In this document: piece by piece, positions 24,726 through 33,631 of the stretch
Numbering within the stretch: position 1 is the stretch's first letter
Layout: each line of letters starts with the position of its first letter
Assembly: GCA_018374355.1 (NCBI GenBank)
Contig: JAHAFI010000011.1
Span: forward strand, 1 to 64,000
Direction of reading: 5' to 3'
Length of the DNA stretch: 64,000 nt
From: Clostridiales bacterium
GTDB lineage: Bacteria > Bacillota > Clostridia > Lachnospirales > Lachnospiraceae
The notes under the pieces: generated by a model
Told to the model about the DNA's origin: nothing
Seen by the model: the letters and a program-made list of their open reading frames with translations, nothing else
The model's database searches: none
Position numbers and translations under genes: made by a program

Positions 24726-25550
24726 ATGAATCAAAAATTAATCGCAATTGATTTGGACGGTACGCTTTTGAGAGCGGATGGAACAATTTCGGAAAGAAAC
24801 AGGGAGGCAATCCTTAGGACAATGGAGCAGGGACATTTGGTAGTTCCTTCTACAGGAAGAGGATACCGAAACAGCAGGTTTATGCTGAAAAAATTTCCGG
24901 TTATGCCTTACTATATTAACGCAAACGGAACAACTGTGACACAGGGGCATCCGGAAAAATCTTTATTTTCCCGTTTCATGCCGTATGAGACCGGATGCGC
25001 TGTTTACCAGACAGTGATGGAATATGATGTTTTTGTGGAAATATATCATGGTCTGGATGCGTATGATACTTTTCAGAGCTGTGCAAACATGAGAAAAATG
25101 GGATGTATGGGATATTATCTGGAGCAGCTTTCCGAAACGAATATTCATATGGAAAGTCTGGATGATTTTGTGCTCAGAGAAAAGCGTCCGATTAGTAAAT
25201 TCAACATTGTATGTACCGGAACGGAAGATAAAAAAGAACTGATGGACCGGCTTTCAAAGCTTCCGAAAGTTTATCCGGTTTCTGCATCGGAGCTGAGCAT
25301 AGAAATTGCTGATGGGCATTGGAGCAAACGGGATGGACTGGAATGGCTGTGCAAGAAAATCGGATTTGCAAGAGAACAGGTAATTGCGATTGGAGACAGC
25401 GATAATGATTATGAGGGAATCTGCTGGGCAGGAACCGGAGTAGCTATGGCAAATGCCAATGAGAAGATTCGCAGGGCAGCAGATTTTGTGGTTGGAACTA
25501 ACAATCAGGACGGTGTTGCACAGGCGCTGGAAATGCTGATAAATGGATGA
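24726..25550 (+). CDS. Cof-type HAD-superfamily phosphatase
   Basis: About 274 residues. HAD motif I DLDGTLL near the N terminus, motif II threonine/serine (VVPSTGRG), a large C2B-type cap, and motifs III-IV VIAIGDSDNDYEG at the end with the Cof signature AMANANEKIRRAADFV. Members dephosphorylate sugar phosphates, flavin mononucleotide or pyridoxal phosphate; this one cannot be assigned. The frame extends 35 codons upstream, but the ATG at 24726 fits the promoter and the DLDGT spacing. Confidence 0.88.
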   Translation: MNQKLIAIDLDGTLLRADGTISERNREAILRTMEQGHLVVPSTGRGYRNSRFMLKKFPVMPYYINANGTTVTQGHPEKSLFSRFMPYETGCAVYQTVMEYDVFVEIYHGLDAYDTFQSCANMRKMGCMGYYLEQLSETNIHMESLDDFVLREKRPISKFNIVCTGTEDKKELMDRLSKLPKVYPVSASELSIEIADGHWSKRDGLEWLCKKIGFAREQVIAIGDSDNDYEGICWAGTGVAMANANEKIRRAADFVVGTNNQDGVAQALEMLING

Positions 25551-25586
25551 TAAATTGTAAGCAGTAAAAAAGAGAGGATGGAAAGA

Positions 25587-27509
25587 ATGGCAAAGAATAA
25601 TACGTATGATGCCAGCAGTATTTCAGTGCTGGAAGGTCTGGAGGCAGTAAGGAAGCGTCCGGGAATGTATATCGGAAGCGTATCAAGCAAGGGACTGAAC
25701 CACCTGATCTACGAGATTGTAGACAATGCGGTGGATGAGCATCTGGCAGGATACTGCGATCGGATTTTGGTGCTTCTGGAGGCAGACGGTTCCTGTACGG
25801 TTACCGACAACGGACGCGGAATACCCGTAGGGATGCATGAAAAGGGAATGTCTGCGGAACGTCTGGTATTTACCACCCTTCATGCGGGAGGAAAATTTGA
25901 TGATTCAGCGTATAAGACCAGCGGCGGACTTCACGGCGTGGGTTCTTCCGTTGTCAATGCTCTTTCCACTTATCTGGATATAAAAATCAGCCGGGAGGGT
26001 TATGTGCATCATGACCATTACGAGCGTGGAATCCCCACTATTGAACTGGAAGAGGGACTTCTTCCAAAACTGGGACGGACGAAAGAGACAGGGACCTGTG
26101 TGAATTTTCTGCCGGACCCGGAAATTTTTGAAAAGACAAGATTTAAAGAGGCAGAGGTGAAAAGCCGTCTCCATGAGACTGCTTATCTGAATCCTAATCT
26201 GACCATTCATTTTGAGGACCGGAGACTGCCGGAGACAGAAGTGATCGATTATCATGAACCGGAGGGAATCATTGGATTTGTCCGGGACCTAAATAAAAAG
26301 AAGGAAGTGCTCCATGAGCCGGTATATTTTTCCGGAGAAACGGAAGGAATCGCCGTGGAGGGCGTTTTCCAGTACGTCAATGAATTCCATGAAAATGTAC
26401 TGGGATTTTGCAATAATATCTACAATGCGGAGGGCGGCACCCACCTGACCGGATTTAAAACCATGTTTACCACGGTGATGAACAATTATGCCAGAGAGCT
26501 GGGAATCCTGAAAGAAAAGGATACCAACTTTACCGGAGCGGATATCCGAAACGGTATGACTGCGGTGATTTCCATCAAGCATCCGGCGCCCCGTTTTGAG
26601 GGACAGACAAAGACGAAGCTGGATAATCAGGATGCGGCAAAGGCGGCTTCTAAAGTGACCGGGGATGAGATTGTACTGTATTTTGACCGAAATCTGGATA
26701 CTTTGAAATCCGTTCTCTCCTGTGCGGAGCGTTCTGCAAAGATCCGTAAGACGGAGGAGCGGGCAAAGACCAATCTTCTGACGAAGCAGAAATATTCCTT
26801 TGATTCCAACGGAAAGCTGGCCAACTGCGAGAAACGTGATCCCAGCCTCTGCGAGATTTTTATCGTAGAGGGAGATTCTGCCGGAGGTTCCGCAAAAATG
26901 GCGAGAAACAGGGATTATCAGGCGATTTTACCTATCCGTGGAAAAATTCTGAACGTGGAGAAGGCCACCATCGACAAGGTGCTGGCAAATGCGGAGATCA
27001 AGACCATGATCAATGCCTTCGGATGCGGATTTTCGGAAGGCTATGGAAATGATTTTGATATCACAAAGCTGCGCTATGACAAGATTATCATCATGGCGGA
27101 TGCCGATGTGGATGGCGCACATATTTCTACACTGCTTCTGACTTTATTTTACCGGTTTATGCCGGAGCTGATTTATGAGGGACATGTGTATATTGCCATG
27201 CCTCCTCTTTATAAGGTGATTCCCTCCAAGGGAAAAGAGGAATACCTGTATGACGATAAGGCGCTGGAAAAATACAGAAAGACCCATAAAACGCCGTTTA
27301 CCCTGCAAAGATATAAGGGTCTGGGTGAGATGGATGCCCAGCAGCTTTGGGAGACCACCCTTGATCCCCAGACGCGGATTTTGAAACGGGTGGAGATTGA
27401 AGATGCGAGAATGGCTTCCGAGGTGACGGAGGTACTGATGGGGACAGATGTTCCGCCGCGAAAGGCATTTATTTACCAGCATGCTCAGGATGCTCAGTTG
27501 GATATTTGA
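25587..27509 (+). CDS. parE: Type II topoisomerase ATPase subunit (ParE/GyrB family)
   Basis: 640 residues. GHKL ATPase with EIVDNAVDEHLAG, DNGRGIPVG and GGLHGVGSSVVNALS; transducer; TOPRIM with FIVEGDSAGGSAKMARNRDYQAI and MADADVDGAHI. Starting at 25587 places AGAGAGG 9 bases upstream, whereas the ATG at 25578 abuts it. Its partner lies 29 bases downstream. The pair acts on DNA by ATP-driven strand passage. Since Firmicutes carry gyrBA next to dnaA/recF, this unlinked pair is most likely topoisomerase IV or a second gyrase-like enzyme; the name is inferred. Confidence 0.88.
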   Translation: MAKNNTYDASSISVLEGLEAVRKRPGMYIGSVSSKGLNHLIYEIVDNAVDEHLAGYCDRILVLLEADGSCTVTDNGRGIPVGMHEKGMSAERLVFTTLHAGGKFDDSAYKTSGGLHGVGSSVVNALSTYLDIKISREGYVHHDHYERGIPTIELEEGLLPKLGRTKETGTCVNFLPDPEIFEKTRFKEAEVKSRLHETAYLNPNLTIHFEDRRLPETEVIDYHEPEGIIGFVRDLNKKKEVLHEPVYFSGETEGIAVEGVFQYVNEFHENVLGFCNNIYNAEGGTHLTGFKTMFTTVMNNYARELGILKEKDTNFTGADIRNGMTAVISIKHPAPRFEGQTKTKLDNQDAAKAASKVTGDEIVLYFDRNLDTLKSVLSCAERSAKIRKTEERAKTNLLTKQKYSFDSNGKLANCEKRDPSLCEIFIVEGDSAGGSAKMARNRDYQAILPIRGKILNVEKATIDKVLANAEIKTMINAFGCGFSEGYGNDFDITKLRYDKIIIMADADVDGAHISTLLLTLFYRFMPELIYEGHVYIAMPPLYKVIPSKGKEEYLYDDKALEKYRKTHKTPFTLQRYKGLGEMDAQQLWETTLDPQTRILKRVEIEDARMASEVTEVLMGTDVPPRKAFIYQHAQDAQLDI

Positions 27510-27538
27510 CAATAGGACAGGTTATTTAGGAGGAAAAA

Positions 27539-29776
27539 ATGGACGGACAGATTATCAGAACCGAATATTCGGAAGTCATGCAGAAATCTTACATTGACTA
27601 TGCCATGAGTGTAATCGTTTCCCGTGCGCTGCCGGATGTTCGGGACGGTTTGAAACCGGTACAGAGAAGAACGCTATATGATATGTATGAACTGGGTATC
27701 CGTTACGACAGGCCGTACAGAAAATGCGCCCGTATCGTAGGAGATACCATGGGTAAATACCACCCTCACGGTGACAGTTCCATCTACGATGCGCTGGTGG
27801 TTCTGGCTCAGGATTTTAAGAAGGGTCAGGCGCTGGTGGACGGACACGGAAACTTCGGTTCCATCGAGGGGGACGGTGCGGCGGCCATGAGGTATACCGA
27901 GGCCAGACTTCAGAAAATCACGCAGGAAGTGTACTTGAGTGATATGGATAAGGGTGTGGTGGATTTCATGCCCAACTTTGACGAAACGGAAAAAGAACCG
28001 GTGGTGCTTCCGGTGCGGGTGCCAAACCTTCTGGTAAACGGAGCGGACGGTATCGCCGTAGGTATGGCGACCAGCATTCCCCCTCACAATCTTGCCGAGG
28101 TTGTGGATGGTGTGAAGGCGTATATGAAAAACAACGATATCACGGTGCAGGGCTTGATGAAATACATCAAGGGGCCGGATTTCCCCACCGGAGGTATTGT
28201 GACAAATAAAGATGAGCTGCTGAAAATCTATGAGACCGGAACCGGAAAGATCAAAATCCGCGGAAAGGTGGAAGTGGAAAAAGGAAAAGGCGGCAGGACA
28301 AATCTGGTGATTACGGAGATACCCTACCCGATGATCGGAGCCAATATCGGAAAATTCCTCAATGATGTGGCTGCTCTGGTGGAAAGCAAAAAGGCTGCGG
28401 ATATTGTGGATATTTCCAACCAGTCCTCCAAGGAGGGAATCCGGATCGTGCTGGAGCTGAAAAAGGGCGCGGATGTGGAAAACCTGAAAAACATGCTCTA
28501 CAAAAAGACCCGGCTGGAGGATACTTTTGGAGTAAATATGCTGGCGGTGGCAGACGGCAGACCGGAAACTTTAAGCTTAAAGCAGGTGATTGAGCATCAT
28601 GTGGATTTCCAGTTTGAGGTGTGTACCAGAAAACATCAGACCCTTTTAAATAAGGAACTGGAAAAGAAGGAAGTGCAGGAAGGTCTTATCAAAGCCTGTG
28701 ATGTGATCGACCTGATTATTGAGATCCTCAGGGGAAGCAAGAACCAGAAGCAGGTAAAAGACTGTCTGACCATGGGAATTACCGAGGGAATCCGATTCAA
28801 AACGAAGGCCAGTGAAAAGGCGGCGAAGAAGCTTCTGTTTACCCAGCGTCAGGCCACGGCGATTCTGGAAATGCGTCTTTATAAGCTGATTGGGCTGGAA
28901 ATCGAGGCTCTGATGGCAGAGCATGAGGAGACGCTGAAAAATATTGCCCGCTATGAGGATATTCTGAACAATTATGAATCCATGGCGAAGGTGATTATGG
29001 AAGATCTGGATAAAACGAAAAAAGCATACGGAAGAAAACGCCGTACCGTCATCGAAAATGTGGAGGAAGCGGTATTTGAGGAGAAAAAAGTGGAAGAAAT
29101 GGAAGTGTTCTTCCTGATGGACCGCTTCGGATATGCCAGAACCATGGATAAATCCACCTATGAGAGAAATAAAGAGACGGTTCACGCGGAAAATAAATAC
29201 GTTTTCCCCTGTATGAACACAGATAAAATCTGCCTGTTCACCGATAAAGGACAGATGCATACGGTGAAGGTGATGGATCTGCCCCTGACAAAATTGAGGG
29301 ATAAGGGAACTCCTATTGATAATGTAAGTAATTATTCCAGCGCTCAGGAACAGCTTCTGTATGTGGCCAGCATGGAAAATGTGAAACAGGCCATGGTGAT
29401 GTTCGTATCAAAAGGCGGTATGGTCAAGCAGGTGGCAGGTGCGGAATTTGATGTTATTAAGAGAACCATTGCTTCTACCAAACTCAATGAGGGAGATGAA
29501 CTGGTTCTGGTGGGACAGTGTGATGCCATGGAGCATCTGTTACTGCAGAGTAAAGACGGATATTTCCTCCGTTTCCTGAAGGAAGAAGTGCCGGAGAAGA
29601 AAAAGACGGCCATCGGCGTGCGGGGCATAAAAATGACAGAGACAGATGAACTGGAGCACGCCTATCTTTTGGAGAGCCGGACAGAATACAGCATCGAATA
29701 CAAAGGAAAACAGATGATTCTCAACAAGGTAAAACTGGGAAAACGGGATACCAAAGGCGTGAAAGTCAGGGTATAA
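27539..29776 (+). CDS. parC: Type II topoisomerase cleavage subunit (ParC/GyrA family)
   Basis: 745 residues, shorter than typical GyrA. The winged-helix core shows DGLKPVQRRTLYDMYELG, the quinolone-determining helix HPHGDSSIYDALV with Ser and Asp at the two common resistance positions (wild-type-like), and the catalytic tyrosine in AAMRYTEAR. A coiled coil follows and then a C-terminal beta-pinwheel. I find no QRRGGKG-type GyrA box, which supports decatenating topoisomerase IV rather than supercoiling gyrase. Operon with parE. Confidence 0.88.
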   Translation: MDGQIIRTEYSEVMQKSYIDYAMSVIVSRALPDVRDGLKPVQRRTLYDMYELGIRYDRPYRKCARIVGDTMGKYHPHGDSSIYDALVVLAQDFKKGQALVDGHGNFGSIEGDGAAAMRYTEARLQKITQEVYLSDMDKGVVDFMPNFDETEKEPVVLPVRVPNLLVNGADGIAVGMATSIPPHNLAEVVDGVKAYMKNNDITVQGLMKYIKGPDFPTGGIVTNKDELLKIYETGTGKIKIRGKVEVEKGKGGRTNLVITEIPYPMIGANIGKFLNDVAALVESKKAADIVDISNQSSKEGIRIVLELKKGADVENLKNMLYKKTRLEDTFGVNMLAVADGRPETLSLKQVIEHHVDFQFEVCTRKHQTLLNKELEKKEVQEGLIKACDVIDLIIEILRGSKNQKQVKDCLTMGITEGIRFKTKASEKAAKKLLFTQRQATAILEMRLYKLIGLEIEALMAEHEETLKNIARYEDILNNYESMAKVIMEDLDKTKKAYGRKRRTVIENVEEAVFEEKKVEEMEVFFLMDRFGYARTMDKSTYERNKETVHAENKYVFPCMNTDKICLFTDKGQMHTVKVMDLPLTKLRDKGTPIDNVSNYSSAQEQLLYVASMENVKQAMVMFVSKGGMVKQVAGAEFDVIKRTIASTKLNEGDELVLVGQCDAMEHLLLQSKDGYFLRFLKEEVPEKKKTAIGVRGIKMTETDELEHAYLLESRTEYSIEYKGKQMILNKVKLGKRDTKGVKVRV

Positions 29777-29804
29777 CCGGGAGGTATTGCAGAAAGGATG
29801 CAGG

Positions 29805-30353
29805 ATGGAAAAGGTTGGAGCGATTTTGCTGGCGGCAGGAAACAGCAGAAGATTCGGGAGCAACAAACTGCTTCATCTCATAGAGGGAAAGCCTATGGCG
29901 CAAAGATGTATGGAGCTGGCGCAGGAAGTGCCTTTTGAGAAGCGGGTGATTGTCACCCAGTATCAGGAGGTGGAGGAAATTGCCGCTTCTCTGGGGATTC
30001 CTTCCGTGAGAAATTCCAGCCCTGAGCTGGGAATCTCCCATTCTATCCTGCTGGGAATCCGGGAGCTGGAAGAAATGGATGCATGGATGTTTCTCGTCTG
30101 CGATCAGCCTTGGCTGAAAGCGGGAACGGTTCGCAGGCTTTTAAAGGTATTTTTACACAGCTCCAAAGGAATTGCCGCAGTGAGCTTTCGCGGTGAAGCG
30201 GGCAATCCGGTGATCTTTTCCCGGAAGTATCGGGAAGAACTGGAAAATCTTACCGGTGACCGGGGCGGGAAGAAAATTCTGCTTTTGCACCCGGAGGATA
30301 CGGAACTTTTGGAAACGGAAAGAGAAGAGCTGGAGGATATGGACGAACTATGA
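29805..30353 (+). CDS. MocA-like nucleotidyltransferase
   Basis: About 182 residues of a MobA/MocA-type NTP transferase: AILLAAGNSRRFGSNKLL (nucleotide-binding signature with the conserved Lys), VCDQPWL (metal-binding Asp) and a late GNPVIF motif. Homologues transfer CMP or GMP to molybdopterin, or cytidylate to other small molecules. No other molybdenum-cofactor gene is present here, so the substrate is uncertain. The ATG at 29805 with AAGGA 6 bases upstream is preferred to a TTG at 29787. It sits 28 bases after parC and may be co-transcribed with it. Confidence 0.75.
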   Translation: MEKVGAILLAAGNSRRFGSNKLLHLIEGKPMAQRCMELAQEVPFEKRVIVTQYQEVEEIAASLGIPSVRNSSPELGISHSILLGIRELEEMDAWMFLVCDQPWLKAGTVRRLLKVFLHSSKGIAAVSFRGEAGNPVIFSRKYREELENLTGDRGGKKILLLHPEDTELLETEREELEDMDEL

Positions 30354-30464
30354 AGAACCGAAAAAGATGTATCAGGTTTATCAGTTATCTTTACCTGTTT
30401 TTGGAATCTTCTTTGGCTGAAATGTATGTATATGATTCATTGATTGACAAAATACATAGATATA

Positions 30465-30497
30465 GGGCAGGACAGTCGGGATGAGACTGCCCTGCCC
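30465..30497. terminator. Bidirectional terminator-like hairpin
   Basis: GGGCAGG-A-CAGTC / GACTG-C-CCTGCCC (12 paired bases, one mismatch) between convergent genes; a short T-run follows on the plus strand. Confidence 0.6.
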
Positions 30498-30514
30498 TAC
30501 GATTTTAGAGAGAG

Positions 30515-31459
30515 TTATTTGCCTGTTGGCAGATTTTTTATAACATCCAGAGGCAGATTTGTCTTTTCAGATATGACTTCATCCGGTAAAATACCTTTTA
30601 ATTCTTTGGCAATATGGAGTATCCCTTCTTTTATGCCCTCATTTCTGCCATCTTGTATCATTTCTTCAATTGCTCTGCACATATTGAATCCCACCTTTTC
30701 ATTTTTTCTATATTTTTGCAGACGCGCTTCCTCATGAAGCAGAACACCAATCACCTGAAAGGTTTCCTCATCCATTGTTTCTAATGCTTCACGATGGGTG
30801 TCTATATACTTGATCAGTTTACATTTATCTGATTTGTATTTTAGCATTCCGAACACCAAATGTAAACTGGATCTGTAATTCTCCAGTTTTTGTATATTTC
30901 CGGCATGCAGCAGATTGATCTTATAATTGGGGAGGACTTCCCTGATTTCGTTCCTAAGTGGATGTTCATGAGCAATTCCCATCATTCCATACAAATCCAG
31001 ATTTCCGTCCCATTCTTGTTCTCCATAGTAGACTACCAGAGTGATAACAGGAATAATAATATCCTCTTTTTTCATCCCTGACAAAAACTCTGATCCCGTC
31101 ATTCGGTCTCCTTGGCGGCGATGCTCTCTTTTCAGTTGTTCCACCTGTTCTGTGTAGCTTAATGCGTCATAAAGCATATTCCGTACAGGCATTGCATAAT
31201 GTACGTTCATCTGGTTTTCTTCCGCAAGAATAGCAAAACACAAACCAAAGTCGGCTTTCATGATTACGTCCCGGTAACGCATTACTCCTTTCGTATGGCC
31301 GGATTGATCTGTAAGGTATATATCTGCTTCTCCATCTAACTGTGTCAGACTTTCTGGTTCAATAATCTGTTTTCCACCAAAAAGGCTTCCGTTGATTAGA
31401 TCGGCAAATCGTACTTTATCTGACAGATACTTTTTTAGCACAATATCATCTTTTGCCAT
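30515..31459 (-). CDS. Rpn-family (PD-(D/E)XK) recombination-promoting nuclease / putative transposase
   Basis: 314 residues. The N-terminal half has the PD-(D/E)XK order seen in Rpn/YhgA-like proteins: KVRFADLINGSLFGG, LDGEADIYL (acidic residue), and a strand with VMKAD-type Lys (RYRDVIMKADFGLCFAILAEEN), then YAMPVRNMLYDALSY and IPVITLVVYYG. The C-terminal part is helical with EEMIQDGRNEGIKEG, a feature of this family. Members are DNA endonucleases that promote RecA-independent recombination. AAGGAGG precedes the ATG. A structured repeat lies 195 bp upstream, in the same relative orientation as a second repeat next to an Rpn remnant at 53952. Confidence 0.85.
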   Translation of the reverse strand: MAKDDIVLKKYLSDKVRFADLINGSLFGGKQIIEPESLTQLDGEADIYLTDQSGHTKGVMRYRDVIMKADFGLCFAILAEENQMNVHYAMPVRNMLYDALSYTEQVEQLKREHRRQGDRMTGSEFLSGMKKEDIIIPVITLVVYYGEQEWDGNLDLYGMMGIAHEHPLRNEIREVLPNYKINLLHAGNIQKLENYRSSLHLVFGMLKYKSDKCKLIKYIDTHREALETMDEETFQVIGVLLHEEARLQKYRKNEKVGFNMCRAIEEMIQDGRNEGIKEGILHIAKELKGILPDEVISEKTNLPLDVIKNLPTGK

Positions 31460-31560
31460 GTTTCCTCCTTATTCAATTTTTAATTTCATTTTTGTTTGGG
31501 GATTTTGGCTGACCTGCCGGATCCGCTTTTTCAGAAACAGAAAGTTTCTAAGATAGAAAT

Positions 31561-31589
31561 AATGTAGCATAAAAATCTAATAAAGTCAA
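31561..31589 (-). promoter_or_regulatory. Promoter of the Rpn nuclease gene
   Basis: On the minus strand TTGACT, 17-bp spacer, TACATT, about 100 bases before the ATG. Confidence 0.65.
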
Positions 31590-31621
31590 TAAATAATTTG
31601 CATTTGCATTTCTTCTTAGTA

Positions 31622-31650
31622 TTGTTTGACAACTTCTTTAATGGTAGAAT
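31622..31650 (+). promoter_or_regulatory. Promoter reading through the repeat into the ABC-2 operon
   Basis: TTGTTT, 17-bp spacer, TAGAAT. The -10 box ends 5 bases before the repeat, so the repeat would make up nearly all of the 5' leader of the ABC-2 operon. Confidence 0.5.
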
Positions 31651-31654
31651 TATT

Positions 31655-31802
31655 GTAATTGTTCAGAAAGTCACTGTCCCGCGAGGTGTTGCCTTGCAAA
31701 TGTAAGTCAACACCTCGCGGGACAAACGAGCGCCAAACTGCATAAAATGCAGTTTGTGTGCATGCATTCGTGACTATGAAGGGTAGGGTCCTGAATAGTT
31801 AC
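31655..31802 (+). repeat. Structured repeat, copy 1 (148 bp)
   Basis: Ends are imperfect inverted repeats: GTAATTGTTCAG (31655-31666) and CTGAATAGTTAC (31791-31802), 10 of 12 matching. Inside are GTCAC/GTGAC closing bases, a perfect 16-bp stem GTCCCGCGAGGTGTTG (31676-31691) / 31708-31723, and a perfect 10-bp stem CAAACTGCAT/ATGCAGTTTG (31734-31743, 31747-31756). Copy 2 (53650-53793, opposite strand) has the same end sequences and second stem; copy 3 (46857-46915) is a short form. It ends 36 bases before the ABC-2 ATG. Confidence 0.85.
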
Positions 31803-31837
31803 GAATTATTTCAAAATTACAAGAAAGGAGCTATTGT

Positions 31838-32824
31838 ATGATAACTGCTGAACATTTATGTAAAAGTTATCGTCTGGTAAAACAGGAGACTGGCCGATTC
31901 GCAACGATGAAGTCCTTAATACATCCTCAGTATGAAGAACGGCGTGCGGTGGATGACCTTAATTTTACCATTCATGACGGGGAAATTGTAGGCTATATAG
32001 GTCAGAATGGGGCAGGCAAATCCACTACAATAAAGATGCTTTCCGGCATCTTGGTCCCCACTTCCGGGGAGGTCAAAGTTCATGGACTGGTTCCCAGCAA
32101 AGACCGGAAGGAGCATCTGCGCAATATCGGCGTTGTGTTTGGACAAAAGACTTCTCTCTGGTGGGATGTGCCCGTCATCGACAGCCTGAACGTATTAAAG
32201 GAAATGTATCAGGTGGAAGATGCAAGATTTAAAAAGAATCTGGAAATGTTTACAGAGCTGCTGGGCTTGGGGCCTTTCCTCAACCAGCCAGTACGTCAGT
32301 TAAGCCTCGGGCAGAGGGTTAGGGCTGATCTAGCTGCAGCTTTGATGCATGATCCCAAAACACTCTTTTTAGATGAACCAACCATCGGTGTGGACGTAGT
32401 GGCTAAGGAGCGGCTCCGAGAGTTTATTTCAGAAATAAACCGGGAGCGGGGTGTCACAGTGCTGCTTACCACTCATGACGTAGTGGACATGGAAAAGCTG
32501 GTAAACCGGGTAATGGTGATTCATTCCGGTCGGTTGATTTATGACGGCGGGATGCATGGTCTGCGGGAACAGTATGGTACGCAGCGGCGGATGGAGCTTC
32601 AGTTTGAAGAAAATCTGCCCCGTGTTACCATGCCGGATGTGACGACAGAAAAATTGGCGGACGGCCGATTGGCAGTGATGTTTGACCAGCGCACTTATAC
32701 CGTAGACGAAGTGCTGGCGCATCTGCGGGAAAGCGGTTCGCCTATTCGGGACATTCTCATCCGGGACGCAGACATAGAACAGATCGTCCGGGATATCTAT
32801 CAGGAAGGCGGGTCTGTATCGTGA
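31838..32824 (+). CDS. ABC-2 type exporter, ATP-binding protein
   Basis: 328 residues. Walker A GQNGAGKST (about 62-70), signature in the variant form LSLGQRVRADLA, Walker B TLFLDEPTIGVD and switch His TTHD. A C-terminal extension of about 100 residues (to residue 328) is typical of the COG4586-type ATPases. It energises export by the two permeases encoded immediately downstream (4-base overlap with the first). Substrate unknown; such sets include antibiotic and unidentified exporters. AAAGGAG lies 8 bases before the ATG. Confidence 0.9.
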   Translation: MITAEHLCKSYRLVKQETGRFATMKSLIHPQYEERRAVDDLNFTIHDGEIVGYIGQNGAGKSTTIKMLSGILVPTSGEVKVHGLVPSKDRKEHLRNIGVVFGQKTSLWWDVPVIDSLNVLKEMYQVEDARFKKNLEMFTELLGLGPFLNQPVRQLSLGQRVRADLAAALMHDPKTLFLDEPTIGVDVVAKERLREFISEINRERGVTVLLTTHDVVDMEKLVNRVMVIHSGRLIYDGGMHGLREQYGTQRRMELQFEENLPRVTMPDVTTEKLADGRLAVMFDQRTYTVDEVLAHLRESGSPIRDILIRDADIEQIVRDIYQEGGSVS

Positions 32825-33627
32825 AAGTGTTCAAAGCTTTTTGGAATGCGGAACGTCGGTCCGCAGGATTATACAGGGGGGATTTTCTGCTGAAAATCTT
32901 GTACAGCATTATTGCTATGTATGGTGTGCGCAGCTTGTGGTCAGCTCTGTATGAGCAGGATCCATCCATTGTGGGACGTTCCCTCTCCTCTATGATTACA
33001 TATGCTATGCTTGCTGTGGCACTGGATATTATCTTTTATCCTTCGGCGCTTTCCGCGGCACCTCAGAATTATATAGCCCAGCAGGTGCGTACCGGGCGTA
33101 TCGATACCGACCTTTTGCGTCCTGTCAGTCTGCAAAGGCAACTGTTAGCAAGAAACAGCGGAGCAGCGCTTTTTGGAGCAGTGTGGCTGGTACTGCCCGC
33201 ATGGCTTTTGGGAGTGCTGTTTTTTGGTTTGGAACTGCCGTCCAACGTGGTTTGCGGGATAGCTTTTTTGGTAAGCGGGACATTAAGTTTTTTAATTCTA
33301 TTTTCCCTGAATTTTATGTTAGGGCTTTTGTGTTTTGCTACCACCAACATCCGGCAGATTACTATGGCCTATAGCGGGATGCTCACAATTTTATCCGGCA
33401 AACTCATTCCCAATTGGCTTTATCCGGAGTGGGTGCAGGTGTTGATCTACATCCTGCCTTTCCGGTGCATTTTTGAGACACCGCTGAACATCTATACAGG
33501 TGCAGTGGGAAATCAGGACATCCTGTATTCCCTGCTGGTACAGGCTGTTTGGACGATTATCCTGTTCTTTTTGGGAAAATTGATGTGGAACAGCGTACAT
33601 AAGCGATTAGCTGTACAGGGAGGATAA
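32821..33627 (+). CDS. ABC-2 family permease (COG4587-like)
   Basis: 268 residues with six predicted transmembrane helices and no ATPase motif. GTG start overlapping the preceding stop (GTGA), hence translational coupling. It shows the short intracellular element DTDLLRPVSLQRQLLARN common to both permeases of this type. It likely forms a heterodimer with the next gene product. Confidence 0.85.
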   Translation: MKVFKAFWNAERRSAGLYRGDFLLKILYSIIAMYGVRSLWSALYEQDPSIVGRSLSSMITYAMLAVALDIIFYPSALSAAPQNYIAQQVRTGRIDTDLLRPVSLQRQLLARNSGAALFGAVWLVLPAWLLGVLFFGLELPSNVVCGIAFLVSGTLSFLILFSLNFMLGLLCFATTNIRQITMAYSGMLTILSGKLIPNWLYPEWVQVLIYILPFRCIFETPLNIYTGAVGNQDILYSLLVQAVWTIILFFLGKLMWNSVHKRLAVQGG

Positions 33628-33631
33628 ATGC

